64,000 nt of DNA from Taiwanofungus camphoratus. Lineage: Eukaryota > Basidiomycota > Agaricomycetes > Polyporales > Taiwanofungaceae. The stretch covers positions 930,001 to 994,000 of the forward strand of contig CP021225.1 of assembly GCA_003999685.1 (NCBI GenBank). The letters run 5' to 3'. The position numbers and the translations under genes were made by a program. Position 1 is the stretch's first letter. Each line of letters begins with the position of its first letter. Below the pieces are notes generated by a model. The model did not search any database, was not told where the DNA came from, and saw nothing but the letters and a program-made list of their open reading frames with translations. Positions 25,121 to 36,940 of this stretch are shown here, in pieces.

Positions 25121-26744
25121 GGTGGTTCTTTCCTGGGGTCTCGTTCTCGACGTGTACGGGTTCTGAGACTTGGGAGTATACTTGCTATGCTTTATATGCT
25201 AATGCCTGCTCGGTGCTTCTTGTCATGAAGATTCTTTTAGAAGGCTTCATCTGAAGGAAGTCTATGTCGCAGCGCTCAGGAATCAAACACGGTTCTAGGA
25301 TGCGTGCCCAACACTTCTGAGATGGCGAAGAGGCATTCGGAGATACCTCCATGAATACAGGCTACGTATGACTGCAGAGGACACATGTCTCGACATCTGA
25401 CCCGCAAAAAACCAACTATTATACACAGTAAAACGATCGCAATACCAATATCCATGGCTTGTTTCTTGCAAGAAACATAATCCACATGTACACGATGTTG
25501 ATACTACTCCCTTTAAGCCCGGGTTCCCAATCAGAGTGATCTGCATGCTGACACATAAAGCAGGTCAGCTTCATGGCTTCTTCAGGAAGTCTCATGATCC
25601 CATTATCATATTCTGGAGCGGCCCGAAGTGAAGACCAGGGATGGTTTCACGGAGACGCGGGTCCTGCGAACCCGAACTCATGACAAACGTTAATCATGTG
25701 GCTATTAACCGGGTATTCTACTTCGTTCGCCTGTACAAGATGCTCGGATACTGACGAGGGTCATTATTGTGGTGCATCGATGAAGATATTTTATACAAAT
25801 GCTTTTACCCGGAGAAAATCGAAGGTATCATAGTGTGGGCTGTCAATGATAAGCACATTTACAAAACCTAGATCTTTATACACAGCTAACTTTCGGAATC
25901 TAAGGTCATGTAATTGATCAATTCGATGGGCCAACTGGTGTCCTAAGGCACTCGATCGAGCAAAGTGTCGCCATCATATATCTACATTCATCCTCTGTTC
26001 ATATACATGTAGGCCTCTATATCAAATCAAAAATTCAGTGGCGAGATAGGGGCACACCCACCATTAACAAAACTTTCCCTGTTGGTAGCGCTTACCTGCA
26101 CGGTTATCGGTTGCGTGACTGATCATTCCTGGTAAGTAAAGTGTATGAAGGCTCCTGGTATAGTGCTTTGCACGACGTTTACACAGAGTCCATAACGCTC
26201 GCTACTCATTCTTGCAAGATCCTGTTCTTCAAGTTCATAATAAGTGATCGCCGTCATGGATATGGACTCGTTTGGAGCTATTTGTATGCCCATACAGGTG
26301 AGTCAACGTCATGCTCCCGGAACGCCCATGCAGACGTTGTCATCACGGACTTCATGGTGGAGAGCTTGCTGCAAGGATATGTGAGGTCATGCATCAATGA
26401 GCTCAGTGGGTTCCTTACCACTTGTGATGGAGATTTACGATAATATGTTTTAGGAGGTGATGGTACGTAGGGCCACATTATGTTGCAAGACAATGAACTG
26501 TACTAAAGTTTCTTCATAAACAACCAAACCACCCTTATGCTGTTGCAGCTATGCACTTTGGGAACACCTAGCCAAGAATACTAGTATGCGCTCACGTGTG
26601 CAACGTGCTGCATACAACAGACACCCATTGTCGGAGACGCTCACGATAGCTTCAGCAAGCTGTCACCGCGCAACTCTCTAACCAGGTCATATTCTATTAC
26701 CAAAGCCTGCTCAGGCTGTACATCCATGTACTTCCGGCCTCCAA
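25121..26744. other. Intergenic region, no gene recognised
   Basis: This is about 1.6 kb upstream of the methyltransferase. Frames at 25276-25546 (minus) and 26141-26443 (plus) are short. They show no conserved motif I can name, and no splice-linked partner could be found. Confidence 0.45.
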
Positions 26745-27680
26745 CTTCTCTCTGTCCATTTGCCCATCGAAGTCCTTGGACGTGTAGTTAACTGTTTGAA
26801 GGAGCATCACGATGCCTTTCTTGTGCTATGTATGGTATGCCAGACCTGGTATTACATAATTAGTGTGTCGAATCTCATAAGTGAACAGCCACTTCTCACT
26901 AATTTTATACGGGAGCTGAAGATAATTGGCTTTATTGGCGACCCGCACTGACAGCATTCGGTGGTGTTCCCAGAGATCTTCGCATCTTATAGAATACGTT
27001 CGTGTCTCGGTCGGTTTTCTTGGGATCATATTGTCATAAATGATGCGAGGATAATCGAGATAGGACAGAGTGGCAAGCTACTGGTGCATGCCTCCGCTGT
27101 TTGCATCTGGACTTTGATCTATGCCACTGGTCGGTCCATTCCCCCACCAGACAATCTGGTTGAAGATGCGGAGGAAGCAGTGAGTAAGTACACCCATACT
27201 AGCTGAAGCAGAGACGTGTTATGCTGTTCTTATGTACATGACAACACCCAAGTCTCTCCGAAAAAACAACGTGCCGCCAAAAACTTAGCCCGTCAGTGTT
27301 AGTCTACATATATCTCAACCTTGATCATAGATCGAAAAGGTAAACGAGCGTCCTCCGGAGGGTTCATCATGTACCCTGGCTGGGTACTGATGATGCTGTC
27401 TTCCATCCCTTTCCAACTGAGGCAGGAGATCGCCTTTGAGATCTGTCTCTGGTGGTATTCCCAATGCCGAGCCGTCTACTGCATGCTCGTCGACGATACT
27501 CTGTGTTTGCCACACTTTACTAGCCTCCGGAGCGTCATGTTTCGCTTTCTGTCCGTCCTCACGCTCGGGTGGTCTCCGATGCTGGGAACTCTCCGTCCAA
27601 AACTCTTTCGGCCCCGCGATCGCACCGTACGTATGCACTCTTCGCAAATCTTGTCTAGTATCCCATATGGGTGGACATAA
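26745..27680 (+). pseudogene. F-box-like gene remnant
   Basis: A frame beginning near 26720 reads LPIEVLGRVVNCLKEHHDAF, then CMVCQTWYYI. This is the layout of an F-box-like segment (LPxEVLxxV...CxxVCxxW) as in the intact gene at 4183. It ends after about 75 codons at a TGA near 26948. Further plus-strand pieces, such as LSSIPFQLRQEIAFEI and CLPHFTSLRSVMFRFLSVLT (27400-27560), would suit the leucine-rich tail of such a protein. No splice scheme joins them cleanly. I read this as a decaying F-box paralogue, but a very divergent intact gene with unusual introns is not excluded. The antisense frame at 27315-27647 is probably a shadow. Confidence 0.4.
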
Positions 27681-28033
27681 TTACTTGGCCTTATGATAGT
27701 ACACAGCCGCAGCATCCGACCGAGGACTTTGTTGACCAGGAATCCGATGGCCATTTTCATAGGCTAAATTCTATAGGATCTCGCTGTCAGTCACAAACTC
27801 AGTGGCACGTCTGCGTTCTCCCCCTTCGACTCGGTTGACGAATGAAATGATGTCAGTACTGGAGTCGAAAGCATCTGACAAAAGAACACTGCTATCTAGC
27901 TCGGTTTCCTGGCCACGTATGCCTCCAATGGCATGTACGCATACCGTGCCTCGACTAAGAATTGTACCACGCAAACAATGTACTTCTCCCCAGACTCCAA
28001 CATCACGCCCCCGTGTCCCTATAGACCCCTGGC

Positions 28034-29178
28034 CTATCTCCCCTCCCCTTGAGCTGCATCCGCATTGTACGTGTCGCACGGCTTCCGCGTGGGTGAGTCG
28101 ATCTTGCCCTCCTTCGGCTTGCCCTTGTACTTCGGCATCGTGCTACTCCCGGAAGAATCAGCACGAGGCTGCCGGAAGAGAGGAGGAAGAACAAACGGCT
28201 GACGTACCCGGCGCAGTCGGTGGGCTCTTGCAGCAGCTCGCTCTCGCCCTTGTGCCTGGCCCACTTGGGCATGCCGTCGTGCACTTCCATCACGCTGCCG
28301 TTACGAATACGAGTCAGTTCATGTTAGACATGAATTTGGGTGGGAGGGTGGAACGCACCGCTGGCTGTAGAAGATGTGCGCGGTGGGCTGGAAGTCGATG
28401 GGGACCTTGTGGTCTGGGAACTGGAACGAGGAAGGGTACGCGAGCACGGTGTTGCACCCCTCGTCGAAGAGTGGCGAGCGGCACACATTGCAGGAGACCT
28501 GCACGCGCGGCACTACCGTCAAGGGGGTCATGAAGACGGAGAGCGACAGAGCGCACCTTGCATGGCACGCCGTGTGCGCCTGTGAGATCCTCGGTGGAGA
28601 AGAAGTGGAGACTGTTGTCTTTGTTGTGTTTCATGCGAACGGAGGTCTGCGCAAGATGCAGGATGAGGGGATATTAGAGAGAGGCTGAGGAAATGCGAAC
28701 TTTGGGGAAGATGACGGCCCATTGGAAGGGTGCGCCATGCAATCGCTGACACTGTCTGCAGTGGCAGTGCTTGGCGTCCAGCGGGTCTCCGTGGAACTCA
28801 AACAATACGTTCCCGCACCAGCATTGTCTGCGCTCACGGATGGTGTACGAGATTCAAAGTCGAGTCCAATCAGCACATCTCCCTCATCCATCACTACCAA
28901 TTACGCACTCACGAGGTGTACTTTGGCACAAAGAGGTCGCCTTCGCTCTTCCAGACGTACGGCGGCTTGTGTATAAAGTCGCGCTCGAGCGTGCCGCCGT
29001 CTTTGCTCGGGATGGGGGGTTGGCCCCACCAGCCTGTATCCGGGATGGGCTTGCGCACAACTGGATTGTTGTGCAGGTGGTCCTCTGGGGGTGGATGTGG
29101 CATACTGGTTTGCTCGCCCTCGTCGACGGGGACATGGGGGTGCACGTTGGGTTGGACGTTGTGGTCGAGATGGGACAT
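28034..29178 (-). CDS. GFA/CENP-V-type zinc protein (glutathione-dependent formaldehyde-activating enzyme-like)
   Basis: The start at 29178 gives MSHLDHNVQPNVHPHVPVD, an N-terminal region of about 80 residues. It ends with PPYVWKSEGDLFVPKYTS at an intron (about 28808-28912). The next exon opens with QCWCGNVLFEFHGDPLDAKH, followed by CHCRQCQRLHGAPFQWAVIF. Another exon has VSCNVCRSPLFDEGCNTVLA, then FQFPDHKVPIDFQPTAHIFY. The end is KYKGKPKEGKIDSPTRKPCD with the stop at 28034-28036. The CxC, CxxC and CxxC sets match the two zinc sites of the GFA fold. Family members bind glutathione adducts or act as small thiol-dependent enzymes; formaldehyde activity is not implied by the fold alone. About five exons. 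A start at 29256 is possible but less compact. Confidence 0.85.
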
Positions 29179-29564
29179 TCTTCGCAATGTCACCAAGTTT
29201 ACGTTGTAACCTATGTTTTGTAACAAACTTGGTCGTGGTCTATAGCGGCGCTGCACTGTCTGACGGCGTGAAGGTACGGTGCTAGTACTAGAACGTGCAT
29301 GTCCACATCATCTTGCCGCCTGCACACGACGTCATACTTGGCGCGGTCACGTGGAAGGCGCGTCTCGATCGCGAAGCACGAGTCACGAGACTAGATGCCA
29401 CAGACAGCCCGTCACCGCGCTCGCCGTTGTTTGCTTCTTGTTCCTGTATTGCATCATCCCTACAGGAAGAGAACCGGGAGCTGTTACCCTTAGATATTTG
29501 CATATACAACGGCTTACTTTTGTAGTAAAAGAGTACACTTGTGTATAGTTTCTTCCATTTCACT
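29179..29564. promoter_or_regulatory. Divergent promoter region, GFA-like gene and DUF1295 gene
   Basis: This 386-bp region separates two divergently oriented start codons. It holds overlapping short frames on both strands (29279-29599) with no family features. The promoter role follows from gene layout only. Confidence 0.4.
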
Positions 29565-31386
29565 ATGCCCTTGTGGTCCAGTCTTCTTCCATCTGTCACC
29601 AGCGCGTACGGGCTTCAGACCGGTATGCTCACCATGACTGATCCCATCAGTCCCCGAAATTTTCCGCCGCTAATGAATTCCAAATTCGCTTCTCAGCGCT
29701 AGCCCTCATTTTCGTCCCTCAGGCCAACGAGAAATTCTACGACCTTGGAGGGGCGCTCGGTTTCCTCTCCACTGGCTTCGTCTCTCTGTACTACCCTTAC
29801 CTCAAAGCTAAATTTTGGGACAAGGTTCCATTAGCGAAACTTCCAGCGCTGAGTAGCTTTGCGCCCAGGCAGCTTCTGCTCAATGCCGCGCTCGTCGCCT
29901 GGAGCACCCGCCTAGGTAGCTTCTTGGTGACGGTAAGCGGCCTCCTCAATCACCGTTCTCGCAGTCTTAGCTACACTGACGGAAATGGATCGTTTGTCAC
30001 TGCTAGAGGGCGCTCAAAGCTGGCGGTGATTCTAGGTTTGATGAGGTGAAACGCCAGCCTGCAAAATTCACTGCCTTCTGGATCGGCCAAGGTACGCGCT
30101 AGGTTCAGCTGCATCACGATGAAATTTTTTAGCACACTTGGGCATGCCCGCAGCAACCTGGGTCTTCATTGTTGGCCTTCCGATATACATGGTACGTTCG
30201 CATGCCTATGAGCTGCAAGTGCACACAGTAGAACTAGTGCCTTACACATTGGCCTATGGATGAATAGGTCAACACCCTTCCCACTGCTGTACATCCTCCG
30301 TTAGGGCGTCTGGACTACGCTTCCCTTGTCCTCTTCGCAGGGTCCTGGCTATTCGAAATTCGTACGTACCGTGATTATTCCTGGCAGTCTTCTGCGAGTA
30401 TTTGGCGCATATATTCATGTCTTCACGCTGGTCTTGCGCTTTTTGACCCCCCCCCCGCGTCTGCGTATCGCCACTCCGAACACATACACTTATACCTTCG
30501 CCCAATTTACCTTCTTGCATGCATATTCTCTGATGATCATCTTGTAACCACGCCTGCGAGTCGTTTTAACTGCATATACTCGCCTCTTGATCGGACTTCT
30601 TGCATGTGCTAATCTATGCATGTTTTCTCTGCAACTGTATTGATAGCTCTGACCTTTTGTCTCGCACAGTCGCTGACCATCAGAAGTCCGCGTGGCGGCG
30701 CGAGAAGGACAACAACGAGCATGCGGAAAAATTCATCTCGCATGGCGTCTGGGCAATCAGCCGCCACCCCAAGTACGCGCCATCGTTCTGGCTGCTCACT
30801 GTTTTTCGGATTCAGCTTGCCTTACCTTCGCTCGTTATAGCTATGTGGGCGAAGTCGGACTATGGACAGGTATCTCGCTGCTGTCCACGGGCTCGCTGCG
30901 CACACCATACTTCCCGCGCGGCGCATGGCTGCTCGCTGGTGCGAGCCCTTTCTTGACGTGGTTCCTCCTGCGCAATGTGTCTGGTGTCCCACCGCTGGAG
31001 GTACATGCATCACGTCACTGAAGGCTTTATTTCTATACTGACTTTGACCATGGCTGCTGATGTCCATGACACTAACAGAAAGCAGGCGATAGGAAGTTCG
31101 GCGACGACCCGAAGTGGCGGGAATATAAACGGTGAGGGCTCGGGTTTGGGTCGTGGTGTCGACTTGACTATATTGTTGTTCCCATGTAACGTCAACGTTA
31201 GCGTCGCTCTACCCCGCTCCGTCCTTACGTACCGTCTGAGCGTGTTCCATTCTACACTCGTTTTCTAGATTTTTTTTTGTTTTCTACGTTGCTGTTCTGG
31301 TCATGCTAAATTATGGGGGAGTCGTGCTGACGTATTGATCTCACAGCACTGTCCCCATCTTCTGGCCCTGGGGTGCTCGTGATTAG
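29565..31386 (+). CDS. DUF1295 membrane protein, steroid 5-alpha-reductase superfamily
   Basis: This is a multi-pass membrane protein related to sterol and steroid reductases. The start at 29565 gives MPLWSSLLPSVTSAYGLQT. An intron joins it to ALALIFVPQANEKFYDLGGA, then LGFLSTGFVSLYYPYLKAKF. Further exons read FDEVKRQPAKFTAFWIGQAT, WVFIVGLPIYMVNTLPTAVH and GRLDYASLVLFAGSWLFEI. The C-terminal NADPH-binding signature region is ADHQKSAWRREKDN, then HGVWAISRHPKYVGEVGLW. The last exon supplies TVPIFWPWGARD and the stop at 31384-31386. Two introns are long for this window: about 310 nt (about 30360-30670, containing a run of ten C) and about 215 nt (about 31132-31348). The reaction is unknown; fatty-alcohol or sterol double-bond reduction is plausible from the superfamily. 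Confidence 0.85.
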
Positions 31387-32204
31387 TGCGCACGGTAAGC
31401 TTGTCATTCGCCTGAAGGGTCTGCATGAGCACCTGTCGATCGCGGCCGGCCTCGAATTCGTCTTGTTCTCTATATCCTATCGCACCGACAGACTCACCGG
31501 GCAAATTCCGGTGACATGTTTGGACTCTCGCTTATGCCATAATCGTCCCTCCTTGTACTCGTCTTGTCGAGGCACTGTATTGTTAGCTGTGTACGTATTT
31601 CTGTCCCCACCCCTTCGCGACGCAACGTCACGAACGGCGTTCTGTTGTCAATGCATACTTCGCGCGAGTAAATGCAGCGTGCAGCGTGCCCTCCGCGTTG
31701 TGTTCGCAATCTGCCCCAATGTGGCGAGTACAGTCATTACTGGCAAGCGCATCGATGATCGATTCTGCTGGCCCTTATCGCGGGTTGCGAACTGCGTTGC
31801 AATGTCAAATTCGGCGAGAGGCCGATGTGGAGGAGCCCAGCGGCTACGATAAGGTCGGAGCGTGGCTCCCTCGCGCTCTTCTCCGTCCCCCTGTATGTCT
31901 TCGTTGCCAACGTCTTGGAGTGCGAAGCGTGGTGACTTCATCTACCCTAAAAAGCCATAACCACTGGTTCTTTGTTCGCAGGACGAGTCAATCTATCCTT
32001 ATATAAGCTGCCGTGAGCTTCTCGAGTTCATTGTGTTGTCTTGAGGCGGGGTTTAGTGGGCTGAGTGATTTTGAGGACAATCACTTATTCGGCTGTGTCA
32101 ACGGTCAGCCACTGAGCGACCGGCCAAGGTTTTGGATCGATGAGGAGACAGAATCCAAAAGTAGTATTTTACTATACATAAATTGAAACCTAAAAGTGTG
32201 ATAC
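31387..32204. other. Intergenic region, no gene recognised
   Basis: This lies downstream of the DUF1295 gene and before the tRNA. It holds overlapping frames on both strands (31373-32006) without family motifs. The stretch is relatively CpG-rich and may include untranslated sequence. Confidence 0.45.
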
Positions 32205-32289
32205 GGGCGTTTGGCACAGTGGTAGCGCGCCTGCTTTGCATTTGGATGCAAATTGCATGAGGTCGAGGGTTCGAACCCCTCAACGTCCA
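32205..32289 (+). tRNA. tRNA-Ala (anticodon UGC), intron-containing
   Basis: The acceptor stem GGGCGTT pairs with AACGTCC and includes the G3:U70 pair that marks alanine tRNAs. The T arm is GAGGG-TTCGAAC-CCCTC. The anticodon loop reads TTTGCA at 32235-32240, with TGC at 32237-32239. A 13-nt intron follows at about 32241-32253, at the canonical place one base after the anticodon. The intron segment ATGCAAA can pair with the loop TTTGCAT, as expected for the splicing substrate. One pair of the anticodon stem (C-U) is mismatched. The discriminator base is A at 32289 and CCA is not encoded. Confidence 0.88.
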
Positions 32290-32696
32290 CTCAGCGATTC
32301 ATTTGCCGGCTGGTGTAGGCTTCGCTTTTTTCATTTCAAAATCATGACTGTTCCTGGAGAAAATGTGTATGAGTTCTCACGATCCGGCTAATGGAAGCGC
32401 TAAGGGGGAATTCTAGCAGGTTTGATTGATTACTTAGTCTAGACCGATTTATGCATAGATCCATTTATCAAACTTGCTCGGGGCTGCCGCATGAAGTTAA
32501 AGCTCCCACTCGTCAACATCCCACAGTCCTTCATGAAAGCTTCTGTTCGTCCCACTGCGCATCGCCAGCCCTTGGACACCAGCCCCATCATTCTCGTACA
32601 TAAAGCGCCGGTGTGGTAGCAATTAGCACTGCCTTCCTCCCACCTCAATAATCACCCTGCGCGTCGGGCATTTGTGTACTAATAGTTAGATCTTGC
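32290..32696. other. Spacer between tRNA and thioredoxin-like gene
   Basis: No gene is recognised in these 407 bp. A minus-strand frame at 32439-32648 has no family motif. The right end is the leader of the gene that starts at 32697. Confidence 0.45.
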
Positions 32697-33803
32697 ATGG
32701 CATCCTCGTTGGCAGACGAGACGCCGGAGGAGCGTGCAGCCAGGAACGAATTTAGGACGAACATATGGTCGGTCTTCCAGCCATTATACGAGGACAAGTG
32801 GGACCAAGGTGGATGCTTCGTATGCTCACGCCTGTCTGATCACTCCCCTGACGTCCTGCATCAATGTGCTGCCACACTTCTCCCCCTCGTACAGCCCGGT
32901 GGGATGTAGCTGTCGGTGAGCGCTGTGGACTCTTCTATTGCAAGTGAGATGACCGAACACACGTCCTTTCTCATGCCTTTGCAGCGAAGTTCAGAGCGGC
33001 GCACGATCCCGCCGTGGTCGAGAGGTTCATGAAAAGGGCTAGGTTGCCCAACTGGGACGCGCTCGAGATTCAAATGAAGAAAGGTCCTCCCGCCTTCCTG
33101 CGCCCCGGCTGGAGGAGTCCTCTCTTAGGCCGGAAGGTCGACCTGAGCTGGCTCGACCTCGACGCGTACGAGTGCGTACGAGGAACCAAGGACGGCTGGA
33201 AAAGCAAAAAAGTGCTCGTCATCGAGTTCTGGGCATCGTATGTGCTGCTGTTCATCCCGGCCCCGCGGTGCGATGACTGACGAAGAAGTACTTCTGTGTA
33301 GATGGTGCAGAGTGTGTTCATATGTCCAACGAGTCCGCGACATCAAAATATTGACAGCTTCCGTTTACTTCGCAGCCCTGCCATGAGGTCTGTGGAATCC
33401 TTTCAGATGTCGCAAAAAATCCGAGCATCAAGGTCGTCACGTTCAATCACGAGGGCATCTTCACCAAGGCCGACATTGACAGGACCGTCGTCAAAAAGTT
33501 CATCAATTCGCGCAACGACATGAACTACCCGATTTATATCGACACGAACCGTGTCGCTGTCGAAGGTCTGTACTTCTACTGAATATAAGGCAACGTACTC
33601 AAGTTTGTTCTCCCGTTGCAGCCATTTTTGAGCCCGGGCAGAACTTGTCGATCCCGCTAGGTGGATTTTTTTTTCGCCGAAGGTGGCCGCCGGCTAATTC
33701 TCTTTTAGCATTTGTCATTACCACCAAGGACCAGGTTGTCCATTGGATCGGGAATCCGGAAGAGATGGCTGGGCCTCTCCAAAAGGTACTCAAGTTGATG
33801 TAA
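32697..33803 (+). CDS. Thioredoxin-fold protein with WCRPC active site
   Basis: The start at 32697 gives MASSLADETPEERAARNEFR, a charged N-terminal region. After introns come FRAAHDPAVVERFMKRARLP, then WDALEIQMKKGPPAFLRPGW. The central beta strand is KKVLVIEFWASWC. Splicing out an intron from about 33311 to 33375 completes the thioredoxin/TlpA-type active site, FWASWCRPCHEVCGILSDVA. The rest follows the fold: NPSIKVVTFNHEGI, a cis-Pro-like segment in NDMNYPIYIDTNRVAVE and the end AFVITTKDQVVHWIGNPEEM, with the stop at 33801-33803. It should be a thiol-disulfide exchange protein. No signal peptide is seen, so it is probably cytosolic. The N-terminal 90-residue extension is not part of the core fold and I do not recognise it. 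About six exons. Confidence 0.8.
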
Positions 33804-35921
33804 AATTCGAATTTAGGGATCAGTGAACAGTGAACACTGGCCATGTGCCGATGTAGCAAGAAGGGGTCAATCGGTTGTTTGTATTTTTTTACGTGCATAT
33901 GATGGGGCTGCAGGTATTTTCGATGGATATAGTGGGGCTTTGGCAGGGCACCTTGTTGACTAGACTTCTGTACGGATTAGGATGTCCTCATGTAGCTGTG
34001 TTTCTTCCAATGGGTATCGTTCGGGGTTATTACGCTAGTCGTCGCGACGGGGCGTACATCGTTGTTCTTCGTGGCTCGTGAGTGCTTGAATTGTCTTGGA
34101 ACGCTTGGAGGCCTTCTCGAAATTGCAGACGTCCAGAAACTGATGAGTTCAGGCTTCTACTGCATCCTGCGCCATGCGCGGTGTTTCCTCACCTCCGTGC
34201 TGCAGACGCCATAGGCATCGACGAAAATGTGCTGGGTGATTTTATCGACCCTTGTACATGCATGGAGACAGGTACGCCATGTCGATCTCATCTCGCTTAC
34301 AGGGCGACCTCGCGGAGAGTATGCCGGCGGGACCGTAAATGGATGCCTGTGTAAATTGAACAATGCGCGTCCAGATTGTGTGAACGCTGATAGGAGCGGA
34401 CCCTCCAATGGAGTACTCCGCAAAAAAGGCGCAGATGGAATCAGTCGGTCTACTGCTGCAAACGTCATACATTCAAACACTTCTACGATCCGCGATACCT
34501 GGAAACACAGCCGTCTGGCAAGTCATGAATCTCAGTCGCTTTGGACAATGTGGTCTGCGCGATGAGACGACATTGACACGGGAAGATGGGTCGTGAATTC
34601 AAAGTAAGTTCATCATACGTGGAACCTGCCCTTCAGCTCACCGGGTGTCGCGAAGAGCAACTTCCGGACAGAGTCTGACAGAGCCCACGGACACAACGAC
34701 GCTGTCCGGCATCTGTGCTTGAATTGACATGAGCCGACAAGGCAGTCGGCTTCCCAAACCCGAACCCTTCGTTTGCCGATCTCACTTTGTGGCGTGTCTG
34801 TGAGAGAGTTCACATCGGAACACCCTGGTGCTGATCAACGCCCAACCTCCAACGTCCGGGGTGATCGCTTTGCTCGTAAGAATGTTGGAGCCTGAGAGAG
34901 CTGCAATCCGTCCATGCGTGAGCTGCAGAAAGAGGCAATGCATACCCAGGGTTGCTATGGCATTGGAGTTGGACAGCAATTTAGCAGCCTTCTGCCTTCT
35001 AAAGGAAGGGTGCTTGAAGAGTGAGTGCCAAGTCAGGGGATATGAAACTTACACTCGCATAGTAAGACTCAATAAACATCCATTGAACATACCGGATATG
35101 GCGCAGCATTGCCACCAGCGGTTTAATTCCCCCTGAAATAGACATCGCTGCACAACTTTGAATATCGGATGACTGATGCTCCATGAATGATCTTAAGTCC
35201 AGCTACATAGATGATATTAGCACTGGAGACGGACGAACGTTACCGACTCTGAAAGCAAGTCCTGGACAAGTCGATGCCAAACTGGTAGTAGTATGCTGAT
35301 GATGATGCTGATCTTCGTCTTTTGCCGCTGTTTTGTGGACCCGAGATAAGCCATAGAGACTAGTTTGAGAAGACATGTAGTGGATGGGCGACGTCACCGT
35401 ATGATGAGCCTTTCATTATGAAAGTTTGAGAGACCGGATCTTTCCTTGTGCAAGAGCACTTGATGAGGAGCATCGGATGTAGCCAGTATGATGGACCTCC
35501 TACACAGCAGAGCCACCAGCTTGGAAATTTTATGCGTTTCAACTGAGGGTTGTCTACTTGTGAGTCCGGCTGGTAAACAACTGAAAGTTCAGATTCGCTA
35601 GAAAGGATATGGACTCTCATTTTGAGCTCAGAGGCGCGGTCACGTGCCATCGATCTGAGATTAAGCCTGCATCAACCGATCGTGTCGACGCGACGTGTCC
35701 CACTGTAAGTACTTGTCGCTATTCCTTGCTATTACACGACTGTGACCGATTTATTGTAAGTTGTTCAGGAACCTAAGCGTACACGTGGTATGCTTGTTGA
35801 TGGCCATCATCATCAGGACTTAGATCACTACACACGCCTTCGCGGCAACGTTGGAGGATTTTCTGCGTGGCACAATCAGAGCGAGATCAACTTCAAGTCG
35901 AATACTATCTCTTGCGTGATA
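33804..35921. other. 2.1-kb region without a recognised gene
   Basis: Many short frames occur on both strands, but none carries a motif I can name. A plus-strand piece at 34828-35136 has a Cys group (CVSCRKRQC), which might be a gene remnant, but no splice partners or conserved flanks support it. Intergenic DNA with possible gene debris is the safest reading. Confidence 0.4.
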
Positions 35922-36465
35922 ATGGACTCCCGTGCAGATTCTGGGAGTGCCGTTTCTCGAGATCAGGCTCTTGCCAAGCTTCGGGATGCCATCTACTCTG
36001 TTCCCGAGGACAGACTGCGGAGCATCGTCGCCGATCTGGTGGAAGCCGTTCCAGCCGTGCAACAGGCCTTTTTCAAAGAGCTTGTCACGCTGAAATCGAG
36101 GAAAAAAAGAACGGCGACGGAGGACGATTTCGTCTCCCGATGGGAGGTCTGTAAGAACTGCGGGGAGGACTACGACGCGGGCATGAAGCGTCGAGATGGA
36201 GAGTGCAGATACCATCCAGGTGCGCATCGTTGTGGTCGAGTCCCTCGCCATCGAGCTAACATACATGAGTGCAAGCGCCATGTCAGCCGACTATGACGAG
36301 TTCCCAGATTGGGACGAGGATTGTCACGGGCCCATAGAAAGTGAAGAGAACATGAAGGCTTACCCTGAGAGTTTTGTCTGGGATTGTTGTGATGAGATCG
36401 GGACGGCTTCAGGCTGTGAAATTGGCACGCATGTTCCTGGAAGGGCGAAACGAGCCAGACGTTAG
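35922..36465 (+). CDS. Small conserved fungal zinc-binding-like protein
   Basis: The start at 35922 gives MDSRADSGSAVSRDQALAKL. A helical N-terminal part (RSIVADLVEAVPAVQQAFF) precedes a Cys/His-rich C-terminal half: CKNCGEDYDAG, then ECRYHP. An intron with GTGCGC...TCAG ends (about 36219-36286) joins this to ADYDEFPDWDEDCHGPIES and SFVWDCCDEIGTASGCEIGT. The end is HVPGRAKRARR and a stop at 36465. The spacing CxxC, CxYHP, CC, C, H suggests one or two metal sites. I recall similar short proteins in other agaricomycetes, but their role is not known. The basic C-terminus could act as a nuclear signal. The spliced product is about 158 residues long. Confidence 0.75.
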
Positions 36466-36940
36466 TGTAAAACCCGAGTATGTTCCACGTCGTGCTTATG
36501 GCCTCCGTACGACGCCGGAAATTCTTTTGTAACTAGACTTAACCGCAAATGCAAGGATGCGGATCTTGAAGTCGGCGGAGCAAAAGGTCGGTCATAAGTT
36601 AATGTTTGCGGGTGAAAACAGTCAGACTATTTACCTAGACGTAACGTGTACAGGTGAGCTACATGATGAAAAAGGTGTTACAGTTCGAGCACAACAATGT
36701 CCCAGACTTGCGAACCAGATCCAAGTGCCCAACACGGACAACTAATGGAGATTAAAATGGGAGGTATGTGTGTCACGAATGAGGATAATAATAGAGACAT
36801 GAGTATTGTCCACCCAATTGAAATTGTAACCATAGCATTCCGCCAAGAGCTTGCACGTGTATGGCCTGCGCCGCCGTTGTCGTCGTCATCGCCATCATGA
36901 CTTTCGTGTCATCTTCCCTGAACCCTGTGTCCCTCTCGGC
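36466..36940. other. Convergent spacer, no gene recognised
   Basis: These 475 bp separate the ends of two converging genes. Short plus-strand frames at 36557-36900 show no family motif. Confidence 0.45.

Noticed and set aside
34828-35136. 102-codon frame with a CVSCRKRQC group
   Set aside because: The Cys group alone is too little. There is no domain continuation and no coding context.
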